Source: Oscillatoriales cyanobacterium (GTDB taxonomy: Bacteria; Cyanobacteriota; Cyanobacteriia; Cyanobacteriales; Laspinemataceae). From it: 64,000 nt of DNA. Every line of letters starts with the position of its first letter. Position 1 is the stretch's first letter. Shown here one piece after another: positions 52,615 to 60,591 of this stretch. The notes beneath the pieces are model-generated. The model was not told the DNA's origin. It worked only from the letters and a program-made list of their open reading frames with translations, and did no database searches. Position numbers and translations under genes: made by a program. The stretch spans positions 1-64,000 of the forward strand of contig JAABRM010000027.1 in NCBI GenBank assembly GCA_011390955.1, in the 5' to 3' direction.

Positions 52615-53088
52615 TTATTCACTATCAGGATTTAACCCAATCATTGCCCAAGTTGTATAAGTACCAATGGGACTCCAAACCACATAAGGCAGCAGTAAAA
52701 TAGATGCCCAAGAAGACACCGGAAAAACGCTCACCGCTAACATTACACTTAAAATTGCCCCGGTTCCCCCAATAATTGTTCCGGCTTTTAAACTTTGGAG
52801 TTTACACATCACTGGAGTATAGGCAATTGTCACCATTTCTAACCCTAAATAAAAGGCCATAAATACCCAAGTTCTTAGGGTCCCAGGGTCGCTTTCCCAC
52901 ACAATCACCGCTGACCAAGCCCCGCAAATAAAAATAATTGTCCAAATTAGGGGAATTAAGCGTTCAAAAGTCAGCCATTTTGGTCGTTGCAGCCGATTAA
53001 ACCAGCGAACATCATCCACATTTAGTCGATTTACCGCGATCGCTACTAAAACAGTTATTGCCGCGATCGCCATCCAAGATTTAATCAT
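52615..53088 (-). CDS. TspO/MBR-family-like membrane protein
   Basis: A 157-residue protein with five membrane helices in the TspO pattern. VRWFNRLQRPKWLTFERLIP precedes PLIWTIIFICGAWSAVIVWE, like the PxWxPP/W...Y segment of TspO. The C-terminus has LLLPYVVWSPIGTYTTWAMI with LN. TspO proteins bind tetrapyrroles and modulate stress responses. I place the start at the ATG at 53088 because the frame upstream of it runs through a MITE. Sequence identity to classical TspO looks low, so the family call is moderate. Confidence 0.7.
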   Translation of the reverse strand: MIKSWMAIAAITVLVAIAVNRLNVDDVRWFNRLQRPKWLTFERLIPLIWTIIFICGAWSAVIVWESDPGTLRTWVFMAFYLGLEMVTIAYTPVMCKLQSLKAGTIIGGTGAILSVMLAVSVFPVSSWASILLLPYVVWSPIGTYTTWAMIGLNPDSE

Positions 53089-53162
53089 TATAATTTGCTT
53101 CTTTATCTGAAGTTTTCTCTGAAATTTTTCCCAGCCATCAAAATGCCAATTTCCTAGAATAC

Positions 53163-53250
53163 AGGACTTACGCATAAACGCTATTCGTAGGGTGTTGTTC
53201 CGAGTGGTAACGCACCAATACCTCATATATAGAGTCGTTGCGTAAGTCCT
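53163..53250. mobile_element. 88-bp MITE with target-site duplication
   Basis: Perfect 12-bp terminal inverted repeats AGGACTTACGCA / TGCGTAAGTCCT bound an 88-bp element. The 7-bp direct repeat AGAATAC flanks it directly on both sides (53156-53162 and 53251-53257). No coding capacity. It is inserted upstream of the TspO-like gene. The matching transposase is not in the window. Confidence 0.92.
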
Positions 53251-53262
53251 AGAATACTTCAT

Positions 53263-53886
53263 TTATGGACTGAATGGTTGACGAGTTCCTTGGAAACCCG
53301 AAGAATCCAACCAAATTTTACAACCCAAAGGTTCTACATTAAATTCACAAGTATAAGCCGCCAAAAGTCCGCCCTGTCGGTTAAAAACTCTCGTATTATA
53401 CTGCTGTTCTTTAGCCGCAGTGCCAAAATGGTTCACGAATTCATAGCGCTGTAAATAATCCAACAAACTCCAAACTTGTCGGTTTACCACTAAATCCACC
53501 CGGCCTCCAATTTGATTATCATTAGGATAAGCCAACCAATTATCCAAAAGTTTGCCAGCAAATTGTTCTTTCACCCACCATAAACTAGGAATTGTTAAAC
53601 CACTTTCGGCAATATTATTAGCAGTGATAACATCTTCTGATTCCGTCGGAATACCCAGTTCTAAAAATCTCAAATCTAAAGGAGGTTCTCTAAGTGTTTC
53701 CCAGGTGGCAATTTGAGCATTTGAGGGTTTGGCACTACTCCCAGCTATAATTAAATATATAAATAACAAAATCACCGATAATCTTTTTACTTTTTTACCA
53801 TGAATATCGCCACATAATCTGGGATCGAGTTTACCATAAATAATGAAAAAACCACTTAGTTCAAATTTTTTTGACCGTATCATCAT
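53263..53886 (-). CDS. Exported protein of unknown function
   Basis: A 207-residue protein. From ATG 53886 it starts MMIRSKKFELSGFFIIYGKL; a hydrophobic segment VKRLSVILLFIYLIIAGSSA near residue 35 with PSNAQ after it looks like a late signal peptide, so the real start may be later. The mature part contains LDLRFLELGIPTESEDVITA, SLWWVKEQFAGKLLDNWLAY and NRQVWSLLDYLQRYEFVNHF, and ends with YTCEFNVEPLGCKIWLDSSG. The last has two Cys that may pair. I do not recognise the family, though it reads like a conserved cyanobacterial protein. The frame continues upstream through the TTGATAA and GCTCCCC repeats, which I exclude. Confidence 0.7.
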   Translation of the reverse strand: MMIRSKKFELSGFFIIYGKLDPRLCGDIHGKKVKRLSVILLFIYLIIAGSSAKPSNAQIATWETLREPPLDLRFLELGIPTESEDVITANNIAESGLTIPSLWWVKEQFAGKLLDNWLAYPNDNQIGGRVDLVVNRQVWSLLDYLQRYEFVNHFGTAAKEQQYNTRVFNRQGGLLAAYTCEFNVEPLGCKIWLDSSGFQGTRQPFSP

Positions 53887-53891
53887 AACGA

Positions 53892-53978
53892 AATTGATAA
53901 TTGATAATTGATAATTGATAATTGATAATTGATAATTGATAATTGATAATTGATAATTGATAATTGATAATTGATAAT
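53892..53978. repeat. TTGATAA heptamer array, twelve copies
   Basis: An uninterrupted run of about twelve TTGATAA units, immediately upstream of the exported protein gene. It is a typical cyanobacterial short tandemly repeated repetitive sequence. Confidence 0.95.
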
Positions 53979-53985
53979 TGTTTTC

Positions 53986-54132
53986 CCTCGCTCCTCTGCT
54001 CCCCCGCTCCTCTGCTCCTCTGCTCCTCTGCTCCTCTGCTCCCCCGCTCCCCCGCTCCCCTGCCCCTCCGCCCCTCTGCACCCCCGCTCCCCTGCTTCCC
54101 TACACCCTACACCCTGCACCCTACACCCTCTC
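53986..54132. repeat. GCTCCTCT / GCTCCCCC array followed by CCCTACA heptamers
   Basis: Degenerate 8- to 9-bp units like GCTCCTCTG and GCTCCCCCG, then CCCTACA heptamers (54089-54130). The heptamer is the reverse complement of the GGGTGTA unit found inside the RND gene. Confidence 0.93.
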
Positions 54133-54140
54133 TTCAAATA

Positions 54141-54362
54141 TCAATCCAACTTTTCTGGCACTGGGTCATAGCCTCCTGGGTGGAACGGATTACACCGCAA
54201 AATCCGCTTCGTGGCTAACCAACTGCCGCGCATGGCGCCAAAACGCTCGATCGCCACAATCGCATATTGAGAGCAAGTGGGGTGGAATCGGCAACTGGGT
54301 GGAAATAGCGGCGAAATCAGCGATCGATAACCGTGAATCAAGGTAATCATTATTTTTTTCAT
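54141..54362 (-). CDS. yidD: Membrane protein insertion efficiency factor YidD
   Basis: A 73-residue protein. [20 protein letters not shown] and [11 protein letters not shown] are the family core, with the two conserved Cys, and [17 protein letters not shown] is the conserved end. YidD is a membrane-associated helper for YidC-dependent membrane protein insertion. It is not next to rnpA or yidC here. It starts 35 bases from the divergent phytol-kinase-like gene. Confidence 0.95.
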   Translation of the reverse strand: MKKIMITLIHGYRSLISPLFPPSCRFHPTCSQYAIVAIERFGAMRGSWLATKRILRCNPFHPGGYDPVPEKLD

Positions 54363-54397
54363 GGCCTCAGCCCCATAATCTAATAGAGTGATAATGT

Positions 54398-55132
54398 TTG
54401 TGGTTGTTTATTAGTTTAATTCTTACCTTGTTCACTTCACTCTTGGAATTACCATCAGTTCCCGGTTTATGGGTACAAATTACCGTGGTCGGTATTTGGT
54501 TGGGTTTTGTGTTGGTTTTGGCCGAAGCCCTGTATCAAGTCACTGATGCGGAGCCGGAAATTGTCCGCAAAATCGTTCACATTGGCACTGGTAATGTGAT
54601 TCTTTTCGCCTGGTGGCTGCACGTTCCCGCTTGGGTGGGGATTGCTGCCTCGGTTTTTGCCGCAGCGATCGCATTATTATCTTATATTTTACCCTTATTT
54701 CCGGGGATTAATAGTGTCGGTCGCCACAGTTGGGGCACTTTTTTCTATGCGGTAAGTATTGGTCTATTAATTGCCTGGTTTTGGCCTTTAGGAAAACCCT
54801 ATTATGCGGCGATCGGAATTTTAATTATGGCGTTTGGGGATGGGTTAGCCGCGTTAATTGGTCGAAAATTTGGCAAACATCCCTATCAATTATGGGGGGA
54901 AAAAAAGAGTGTTGAAGGTTCACTGACAATGGCAGTAATTAGTTATGCCGTTACAGTTTTAATTTTATTCTCAGTTCAAGGCAATAGTTGGCAAATTTGG
55001 CTCAGTGCGATCGCGGTTGCCTTAGTGTCCACAATCTTAGAAGCTTGTTCTAAAATTGGGATTGATAATCTGACTGTTCCTGTGGGTAGTGCTGCCTGTT
55101 GTTTTTTATTAAATCAACTGTTATTTTTTTAG
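54398..55132 (+). CDS. Phytol/dolichol-kinase-like membrane protein (CTP-transfer kinase family)
   Basis: A 244-residue polytopic protein of the VTE5/SEC59-like lipid kinase family. [20 protein letters not shown] near residue 55 is the family signature. The CTP-binding part is [40 protein letters not shown] near 147 and [20 protein letters not shown] near 170. Homologues phosphorylate phytol (tocopherol and chlorophyll recycling) or polyprenols. Only a TTG start (54398) fits, since a TAA lies two codons upstream; a later start would lose the first membrane helix. Confidence 0.85.
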   Translation: MWLFISLILTLFTSLLELPSVPGLWVQITVVGIWLGFVLVLAEALYQVTDAEPEIVRKIVHIGTGNVILFAWWLHVPAWVGIAASVFAAAIALLSYILPLFPGINSVGRHSWGTFFYAVSIGLLIAWFWPLGKPYYAAIGILIMAFGDGLAALIGRKFGKHPYQLWGEKKSVEGSLTMAVISYAVTVLILFSVQGNSWQIWLSAIAVALVSTILEACSKIGIDNLTVPVGSAACCFLLNQLLFF

Positions 55133-55228
55133 CCAATGTTTGGCATTGCTACCCGGCATTAAAGGCAATGCAAACGACCTGCTGTCGGCTTTTAATGCCG
55201 TAAAACGCCAAACTTAAAACAATCATAA
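55133..55228. repeat. Inverted repeat after the lipid kinase gene
   Basis: CGGCATTAAA and TTTAATGCCG flank about 27 bases, bracketed further by GCCAATGTTTGGCA / AAAACGCCAAAC. It lies between convergent genes and is a plausible bidirectional terminator or a REP-like element. Confidence 0.55.
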
Positions 55229-55813
55229 CTAATCAGTACGATGAGGATTTGGATTTCCCATTTTTAACCAGCTAAATATCCGATCCACGGTGAGGTTTAA
55301 GGGGATTTCTTCTAATACTGGCAGCATAGCGTTAGTTTCCATTAAAATCGGCGATCGTTCGCCCGGAAAAACTAAAATACTTTGGTCGTCTGGGTCGATA
55401 AACCATCCTAATTTACTGCCATTTTCCATACAATGCAATATCTTGCCAATTACTTGGTTTGCTTTCTGTTCCGGGGAGAGAATTTCAACGATCCAATCTG
55501 GAGGTATGCTAAAATTATCCGGTACTTCTCCATCGGGAAGAAAGGGAATATTTGGCCACAGGAAGACGGCAAGATCGGGAACAATTGAACGATTCCCAAA
55601 GCTGCACCGCAATTCGGGAAAAGCATAAGCAATTTTTTCGTCTTCCGTTACGAGATTAATTTCACTACAAAGTTTTCCTTGTAAGCGGCTGTGTCTTCCT
55701 TTTGGCATGGCTTTTTGGATGATTTTTCCGGCAATGAATTCATTAGCTGGTTGGGTTTCTGGCAGTTGCAGAAATTGTTCTAAGCTGAGAGTTTTGCTGG
55801 AGGCAATGGTCAT
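55229..55813 (-). CDS. Uma2-family putative endonuclease (DUF820)
   Basis: A 194-residue Uma2 protein with a PD-(D/E)XK-like core. The opening is LSLEQFLQLPETQPANEFIA with GKIIQKAMPKGRHSRLQ, then SIVPDLAVFLWPNIPF (the PD) near residue 92 and WIVEILSPEQKANQVIGKIL (the E-x-Q/K region) near 122. Uma2 proteins are greatly expanded in cyanobacteria and often lie in accessory regions; their biological role is unsettled. Intact, monocistronic or joined to the DUF29 gene 36 bases upstream. Confidence 0.9.
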   Translation of the reverse strand: MTIASSKTLSLEQFLQLPETQPANEFIAGKIIQKAMPKGRHSRLQGKLCSEINLVTEDEKIAYAFPELRCSFGNRSIVPDLAVFLWPNIPFLPDGEVPDNFSIPPDWIVEILSPEQKANQVIGKILHCMENGSKLGWFIDPDDQSILVFPGERSPILMETNAMLPVLEEIPLNLTVDRIFSWLKMGNPNPHRTD

Positions 55814-55849
55814 AGTTTAAACTTTTTTTATGAAGATTCGTTGATAATT

Positions 55850-56293
55850 TTATGCCTGGTTATTATCGTTGGTGGGGGCAATTAAACCGAATGCGCGATC
55901 GATAATTTCTTCCCGGTTGACCAGGGTTTCTAAAGTGGCTGTATCGTAAATTCCTTCGGCAACTTCTAATGATGCGCGATCGATTGCTTGGGGGTATGCT
56001 TCGGCTAGGGTTTCTCGCAATTCTTCGGGTTTTAGGTAATAACCTTCGGCTTGACGGCGTTTATTTTTGTAGTTAATTTCTAATGCACAATTCCGAATTG
56101 AGACATCCCACGAGCGAGTGGTGCGATTTTCTGCTTTTTGTTTAATTAAGTGTAATAGCAGGATAACCGCATAACTTCTAATGTTATTGATTTTGTCGTC
56201 ACGGCTCATTTCTTCTAATTCTTCTACGATTACTAATGCTCCCGAAATGTCTCCACACAAAAGTCGTTCTTTGAGGGTTAGCAATTCTTCCAT
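55850..56293 (-). CDS. DUF29 family protein
   Basis: A 147-residue helical protein. It starts MEELLTLKERLLCGDISGAL, continues VIVEELEEMSRDDKINNIRS, and has VILLLHLIKQKAENRTTRSW in the centre, matching the DUF29 layout of a helix pair followed by 'LLxHLLKxxxQ...RSW'. DUF29 proteins are common and multicopy in cyanobacteria with unknown function. It lies 36 bases upstream of the Uma2 gene on the same strand. Confidence 0.8.
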   Translation of the reverse strand: MEELLTLKERLLCGDISGALVIVEELEEMSRDDKINNIRSYAVILLLHLIKQKAENRTTRSWDVSIRNCALEINYKNKRRQAEGYYLKPEELRETLAEAYPQAIDRASLEVAEGIYDTATLETLVNREEIIDRAFGLIAPTNDNNQA

Positions 56294-56777
56294 AATCTTA
56301 GGGCTGTAAAGGTTCGATTATATTTTAGCGCGTTATTGTGTCTGAGGTGGTTCAAATATCTCTCTTGACCTTGACAATTTTCTCGACTTATGCCAAAATA
56401 ATCTTATAAAAATATAATGGAAATATTTGTCGGCATACGAGGTATTGCTGACAGGCCAGAGAAACCGAGTTTGTCACCTCTGCCCCTCCGCAAGCTCCGA
56501 AAGCCCCTCCGCTCCCCTGCCGACGGCGGTGGATCTGGCATATTGCATCCGCAAAGCAACGCGCATTCGGTTGGGGGGATCGAGATCGGTATTTTGCCAA
56601 AATTGTTTATTTAGTGGTAGGGGTGAACGACCGTTCACTCCTACGTCTAATTTGATTGAAACGGCTGATCCGGTTGCGATGTAAGCAAAATCAACAAGAA
56701 TATACCATTTTGGCAATGGTGACATTTTAATTCTTAATTAAAATACGCACAGATTTTTTTTCTAAAAAACAGAAAAT
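56294..56777. other. Repeat-containing gap with a 28-bp palindrome
   Basis: A palindrome at 56617-56644 begins GTAGGGGTGAACG and ends CGTTCACTCCTAC. A degenerate CCCCTCCG/GCTCCCCTGCC stretch lies near 56480-56520. Minus-strand sequence near 56600-56700 (FWQNTDLDPPNRMRVALR) looks protein-like, but the frame is not supported by a start or by a recognisable family. Confidence 0.5.
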
Positions 56778-57239
56778 ATGATTGAAGATAATCTTTACGA
56801 GAATGATTTTTATACTTGGTCTTGTCAACAGGCTCAATTCCTGCGGGAAAAAAAATTTGATCGAGTGGATTGGAGCAATATTATTGAGGAGATTTCTGAC
56901 TTGGGACGCAGTGAATATCGAGCGTTTGTATCTGCGATCGAACAGCTAACTTTACATTTGTTGAAATGGCAGTATCAGAAAGAACTTCGCTCCCCAAGTT
57001 GGCGACATTCTATTGACAAGCAAAGAATTCAAATAGAACGTATCCTTGAGGATAATCCGGGCTTGCAAACTCGCATCCAAGAAGCCGTTAGTAAGGGTTA
57101 TAAGTATGGACGCAAAGGAGCGAGTAAAGAGACTTTTCTAGACGAGAAGGTTTTCCCTGAAGCTTGCCCTTATACTTGGGAAGAGTTGGTAGATGAGGAT
57201 TTTTTTCCCGAAGGACATGGGCGTTGCAGTGAAAAGTGA
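56778..57239 (+). CDS. DUF29 family protein
   Basis: A 153-residue DUF29 protein. It begins MIEDNLYENDFYTWSCQQAQ, then FLREKKFDRVDWSNIIEEIS, DLGRSEYRAFVSAIEQLTLH and LLKWQYQKELRSPSWRHSID. The sequence DFYxW...LDWxNIxEEIxxLGxxE is the family signature. The C-terminus is EACPYTWEELVDEDFFPEG. It is divergent from, and paralogous to, the proteins at 57391 and 55850. Function unknown. Confidence 0.92.
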   Translation: MIEDNLYENDFYTWSCQQAQFLREKKFDRVDWSNIIEEISDLGRSEYRAFVSAIEQLTLHLLKWQYQKELRSPSWRHSIDKQRIQIERILEDNPGLQTRIQEAVSKGYKYGRKGASKETFLDEKVFPEACPYTWEELVDEDFFPEGHGRCSEK

Positions 57240-57254
57240 AAAAGACATCGGAGA

Positions 57255-57293
57255 AGAAACCGGGTTTCTGTGGTGAAAAGAAACCCGGTTTCT
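57255..57293. repeat. REPIN-like palindrome pair, compact form
   Basis: AGAAACCGGGTTTCT at 57255-57269 and AGAAACCCGGTTTCT at 57279-57293 with only nine bases between. It lies between convergent DUF29 genes. Confidence 0.95.
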
Positions 57294-57390
57294 GCATTCC
57301 AGCCCGTTCGCGAAGCGGCGCGGATGCGCCATCGAGGCTTTATATCTGATTTATGGAAATCTCTAAAGTTAAAATTGGCGATTTAACTCT

Positions 57391-57855
57391 TCAGTGTTCC
57401 CAGTCTTGGCTAGTATCACAGATGAAACTATCTGCGATCGCCTCCTCAAACTGGTATGGACATGTTTTAGGAAAAGTTTTCAAGGGCAAGTTTGTTTCTC
57501 GTAAAGCCAAATCAACTCCAGCTTCAAAGCCATCTTCTAGAGCGTCAACAACGCGAGATTTTAAGCTAGGATTGCGATACAAATGGCGATTAATAGCCCG
57601 CCGTTGTTCTCTAATCGTCAAAAACCAACTACGAGAACGGTTTTCTGGCTGATATTCCCACTTGAGGAGATGTCCTAACAAGACAGTAAGACGACTGACT
57701 AATTCTCGGTATTCCTGTCTCCCCAATGCTTCTAACTCCTCCTGTAAGTTTTGCCAATCTAATTCTGATACTTCTCTTTTTGCCAGCACCTCGATTTGCC
57801 ACTGTGTCCAGCCATAAAAATCTTGTTCGTATTGTGATTTTATTTCAGCATTCAT
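57391..57855 (-). CDS. DUF29 family protein
   Basis: A 154-residue DUF29 protein. It has QYEQDFYGWTQWQIEVLAKR, then EVSELDWQNLQEELEALGRQ, LVSRLTVLLGHLLKWEYQPE and RSRSWFLTIREQRRAI. The C-terminus FPKTCPYQFEEAIADSF aligns with that of the protein at 56778. It lies 19 bases downstream of the nucleotidyltransferase-like gene on the same strand. Confidence 0.92.
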   Translation of the reverse strand: MNAEIKSQYEQDFYGWTQWQIEVLAKREVSELDWQNLQEELEALGRQEYRELVSRLTVLLGHLLKWEYQPENRSRSWFLTIREQRRAINRHLYRNPSLKSRVVDALEDGFEAGVDLALRETNLPLKTFPKTCPYQFEEAIADSFICDTSQDWEH

Positions 57856-57874
57856 GGGATATATTCATGGGATA

Positions 57875-58450
57875 TTAATTGGGCGTTCTTCTTTCTAACT
57901 GACCTAAGATAATCAGACTTTCTAAGTCTTCTAACGCTCCGGGCAAATATTGGCATATTGCCTGTTTCACTTGAGTAATTTCATCGGGGTTTACTCCTCC
58001 CATCATCCGACTGACATCGCTTAAATCCTGGGTTCGCGCCGATCGCAATTTCATCAGCACTAAGTAGGGCAAGGGGATAATTGGCAAGCCATTGGGAGCG
58101 ATGTTGGGATTTGCCAGGGCTGCACTTACCCAGTCTGCATTGGATTCTAGAACATCCAGGGAAGTTCCATCTGGTAACAGAAACCTGGTTTCTTGGTTAA
58201 TCCCGGTTTCTTGGTTAATCCCGGTTTTTTCCAGTTCAGCATACAGGGACTGGGCATCTTGGGTTAGCACTAAAATATCTAAATCCAAAGTCATGCGTTC
58301 GGGCATATACAGCCTGGTGGCAATGCCACCCACGATCGCAAAGGGCGTTTGAATAATAATCGCTTTAATGTTGGTCACGGGATAAGTCCAGGTGCGTTTG
58401 TTGAGAAAATCCAGACCGCTACCCGTCCCCAGCTGAACTCGCTTCATCAC
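57875..58450 (-). CDS. Nucleotidyltransferase-like protein (AbiEii-related fold)
   Basis: A 191-residue protein. FAIVGGIATRLYMPERMTLD with LDILV near residue 37 is the GG...DLD nucleotidyltransferase signature seen in AbiEii-type toxins and related proteins. LMKLRSARTQDLSDVSRMMG near 133 is the conserved Lys/Arg..D segment. Residues ~75-90 (GINQETGINQETRF) are a duplicated segment encoded by TTCTTGGTTAATCCCGGTTT repeats, part of the GGTTTCT palindrome family, so the repeat has entered the coding sequence. No typical AbiEi partner is adjacent. It could act in a toxin-antitoxin or repair setting. Confidence 0.7.
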   Translation of the reverse strand: MMKRVQLGTGSGLDFLNKRTWTYPVTNIKAIIIQTPFAIVGGIATRLYMPERMTLDLDILVLTQDAQSLYAELEKTGINQETGINQETRFLLPDGTSLDVLESNADWVSAALANPNIAPNGLPIIPLPYLVLMKLRSARTQDLSDVSRMMGGVNPDEITQVKQAICQYLPGALEDLESLIILGQLERRTPN

Positions 58451-58454
58451 CCCC

Positions 58455-58829
58455 AGAAACCGGGTTTCTTAACCAAATCTCGGTGAAAAACCCAAAATTG
58501 TCGCAGAAACCCGGTTTCTCCTCTTTGAGCGTTTATGTCGGTTTGGGTGTTAACTGTCATATGGTAACGATTTCGATGGGCAATGCCATTATATCGTCCC
58601 GACGAACACCCGTAGGGACACAGCATTGCTGTGTCCTTTATATGGCTGTGTCCTTTATCTGTGGTGTCTGACCCGTTGTGAGCGATCGCGTAGCGAAAGG
58701 AGGGAGGCGATCGCCCCAAGGTTACAGCGCAGTGAGAAACCTGGTTTCTGACCCGATCGCGGGTTCAGTGAGAAACTTTCTGACCAGAATTGTCGCCAAA
58801 AACCCCAGATTTTCTAGAAACCCGGTTTT
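58455..58829. repeat. Cluster of REPIN-like palindromes
   Basis: A good pair at 58455-58469 / 58505-58519, then degenerate arms at 58735 (AGAAACCTGGTTTCT), 58770 and 58815. Between them is a GGACACAGCATTGCTGTGTCC palindrome (58617-58637). No gene is called in this stretch. Confidence 0.85.
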
Positions 58830-58872
58830 CCAGTGCTAGAATCAACTCACTATGCTGAGTCTGGAGGTGGCT

Positions 58873-59106
58873 ATGGAAGCGCTGCGAATCATTACCAAAC
58901 CTATGAATGGTCAACTGGTGATTGACCTGCCACCTTCATTGACTAGCGATCGCACTTATGAAGTCATCATCCGCCCAGTTATATCCGAGGAACCCGTTGC
59001 CAAATCACGACGCCGCCAGCCTGCTGAAAAACTAGCGGGTACTATGTACTTACTTGACGATTTAACCGCACCTGCCATTCCTGAGTCAGACTGGGAGTTA
59101 TCGTGA
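58873..59106 (+). CDS. Antitoxin-like small protein, orphan
   Basis: A 77-residue protein. It starts MEALRIITKPMNGQLVIDLP, continues DRTYEVIIRPVI and ends DLTAPAIPESDWELS. The strand pattern 'ITKPMNGQLVIDLPxSL....YEVIIRP' is that of antitoxins that accompany PIN toxins in cyanobacteria, with the toxin-binding C-terminus ending near the stop. GGAGG lies seven bases before the ATG at 58873, so I prefer it to the in-frame ATG at 58852. No toxin follows; repeats begin at once. Probably an orphan left after loss of the toxin gene. Confidence 0.65.
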   Translation: MEALRIITKPMNGQLVIDLPPSLTSDRTYEVIIRPVISEEPVAKSRRRQPAEKLAGTMYLLDDLTAPAIPESDWELS

Positions 59107-59214
59107 ATGTTGTGACGTTGAGTTTTCTCCTAGCAAAACCAAACCGGGTTGCCCCAATCACCTTTCCTTGGCGATGAATAATATGCGATCGCTCTTTGGT
59201 GAGGAGTCCACTTG

Positions 59215-59404
59215 AGAAACCGGGTTTCTGACCAGAATTGTCGCCAAAAACCCCAAATTTTCTAGAAACCCGGTTTCTGACCCGATCGCGGGTAGGTTGT
59301 TGGGTTTCGTTCCTCAACCCAACCTACGAATCTGCTGTTTAAGAAACCGGGTTTCTGACCAGAATTGTCGCCAACAACCCCAAATTTTCCATGAGAACCC
59401 CCCT
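59215..59404. repeat. REPIN-like pairs
   Basis: One complete pair (59215-59229 and 59264-59278) with the spacer GACCAGAATTGTCGCCAAAA. A second left arm at 59342-59356 has the same spacer, but its right arm is degraded to AGAACCC (59392). The spacer is also shared with the pair at 63742. Confidence 0.93.
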
Positions 59405-59514
59405 CCCCTGCCCCTCTGCTCCCCCGCTCCCCCGCTCCCCCGCTCCCCCGCCCCCCTGCTCCCCTACACCCCTGCTCCCCTGCTCCCCTGCTCCCCTGCT
59501 CCCCTGCCTAAATA
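59405..59514. repeat. GCTCCCCTGCTCCCCC array
   Basis: About thirteen 8- to 9-bp units of GCTCCCCTG / GCTCCCCCG. The array overlaps the last codons of the WecA-like glycosyltransferase gene. Confidence 0.92.
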
Positions 59515-60498
59515 AACCTCTCCCCCGACAATTCCCACTACCACCAGGGCTAAACCTATCCCAGCCCCCATTGCCCCCCAAACCAGAATACTCACGGCAA
59601 TCAGCAGAGTAAAGCTAATATAGGTACTGGCAACTTGTCTATGACTCCACCCAGATTGCTGCAATCTTTGATATAAATGACTCCGATGGGCTTGGAAGAT
59701 GTTTTCTCTCCGCATCAGGCGCCGAACTAGGGTATAAATGGCGTCTGCGGTGAGGGGGAGGGTGATGGCGATCGCTGTCCAGGCTTGGGTTGGGTTGTCA
59801 GTATTTAGCATCGGGATAACCACCGCTGCCCCTAAGACGGTACTGCCTACATCGCCCATGAAGATTTTGGCCGGGGACCAGTTCCACCACAGAAAGCCCA
59901 GGAGGGCAGCCACCAGCAGCCACCAGAGGGGTTGGTTGAGGTAGAGGGCGAAAAATCCGAGTTGCACGGTGGTGACTCCGGCTACTAGACCGTCTAAGCC
60001 GTCCATGAAGTTGTAGAAGTTTATCAGGGCGGTGATGCCGATCGCGGTAAGGGTGTAGGCGATGATTTGTCCGGGAAGTCCGAAACTGGTTAGCCACGGT
60101 TGCGGAAATGGGCCAAAACAGAAGAGGGCGATCGCTGCTGCGGTGAGTTGGACTAGGTAGCGGATACTGGCGGGGATGTTGTGCTTGTCGTCCAGGAAGC
60201 CGATGATGGCTAGGGGCGTGAGAATGAGCCAAATGTTTAATATTTGTGATGAAGCTGTTATCTGTAATATACTAGCTGGAAAAATTTTAGGAAAATAACT
60301 TGACAAAATAGGGGTAAGTATGCTAATGGAGGCAAAGGCGATGATGAAGCCTAAGCCGCCGCCCCGTGGGGTGGGTTGGCTGTGGGAACTGCGATCGTTG
60401 GGGATGTCGAGGAGGTTTTGGCTGAAGCGTTGTATCAGCCAGCCGGTGCTGAGGAGGCTGAGGAGGAGGGTGAGGAGAGATAGAATTAGGAGTTGCAT
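59464..60498 (-). CDS. Undecaprenyl-phosphate sugar-1-phosphate transferase (WecA-like)
   Basis: A 344-residue polytopic enzyme of the MraY/WecA superfamily. The start region has DIPNDRSSHSQPTPRGGGLG, then IGFLDDKHNIPASIRYLVQ near residue 102, FYNFMDGLDGLVAGVTTV near 158, AKIFMGDVGSTVLGA near 210, and HRSHLYQRLQQSGW near 270. It should load GlcNAc-1-P or a similar sugar phosphate onto undecaprenyl phosphate to begin a surface glycan. I use the ATG at 60498 (a TTG at 60522 is possible). The last ~15 residues (GRGAGEQGSRGAGV) come from the GCTCCCCT array, so the native C-terminus has been replaced. Confidence 0.9.
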   Translation of the reverse strand: MQLLILSLLTLLLSLLSTGWLIQRFSQNLLDIPNDRSSHSQPTPRGGGLGFIIAFASISILTPILSSYFPKIFPASILQITASSQILNIWLILTPLAIIGFLDDKHNIPASIRYLVQLTAAAIALFCFGPFPQPWLTSFGLPGQIIAYTLTAIGITALINFYNFMDGLDGLVAGVTTVQLGFFALYLNQPLWWLLVAALLGFLWWNWSPAKIFMGDVGSTVLGAAVVIPMLNTDNPTQAWTAIAITLPLTADAIYTLVRRLMRRENIFQAHRSHLYQRLQQSGWSHRQVASTYISFTLLIAVSILVWGAMGAGIGLALVVVGIVGGEVYLGRGAGEQGSRGAGV

Positions 60499-60591
60499 TA
60501 TGGACTTGGGCTGGTTTGACAATCCCTCTAGATGAGAGGACAGGGGAAGACGATGTTCCTACGGTCATCATACTGGTAAGGGTGCGATTCG

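Noticed and set aside
53883-54346. Several open frames on both strands through the TTGATAA and GCTCCCC arrays
   Set aside because: They are pure repeat translations (NYQLSII, APLLLCSSAPLL) without starts or family features.
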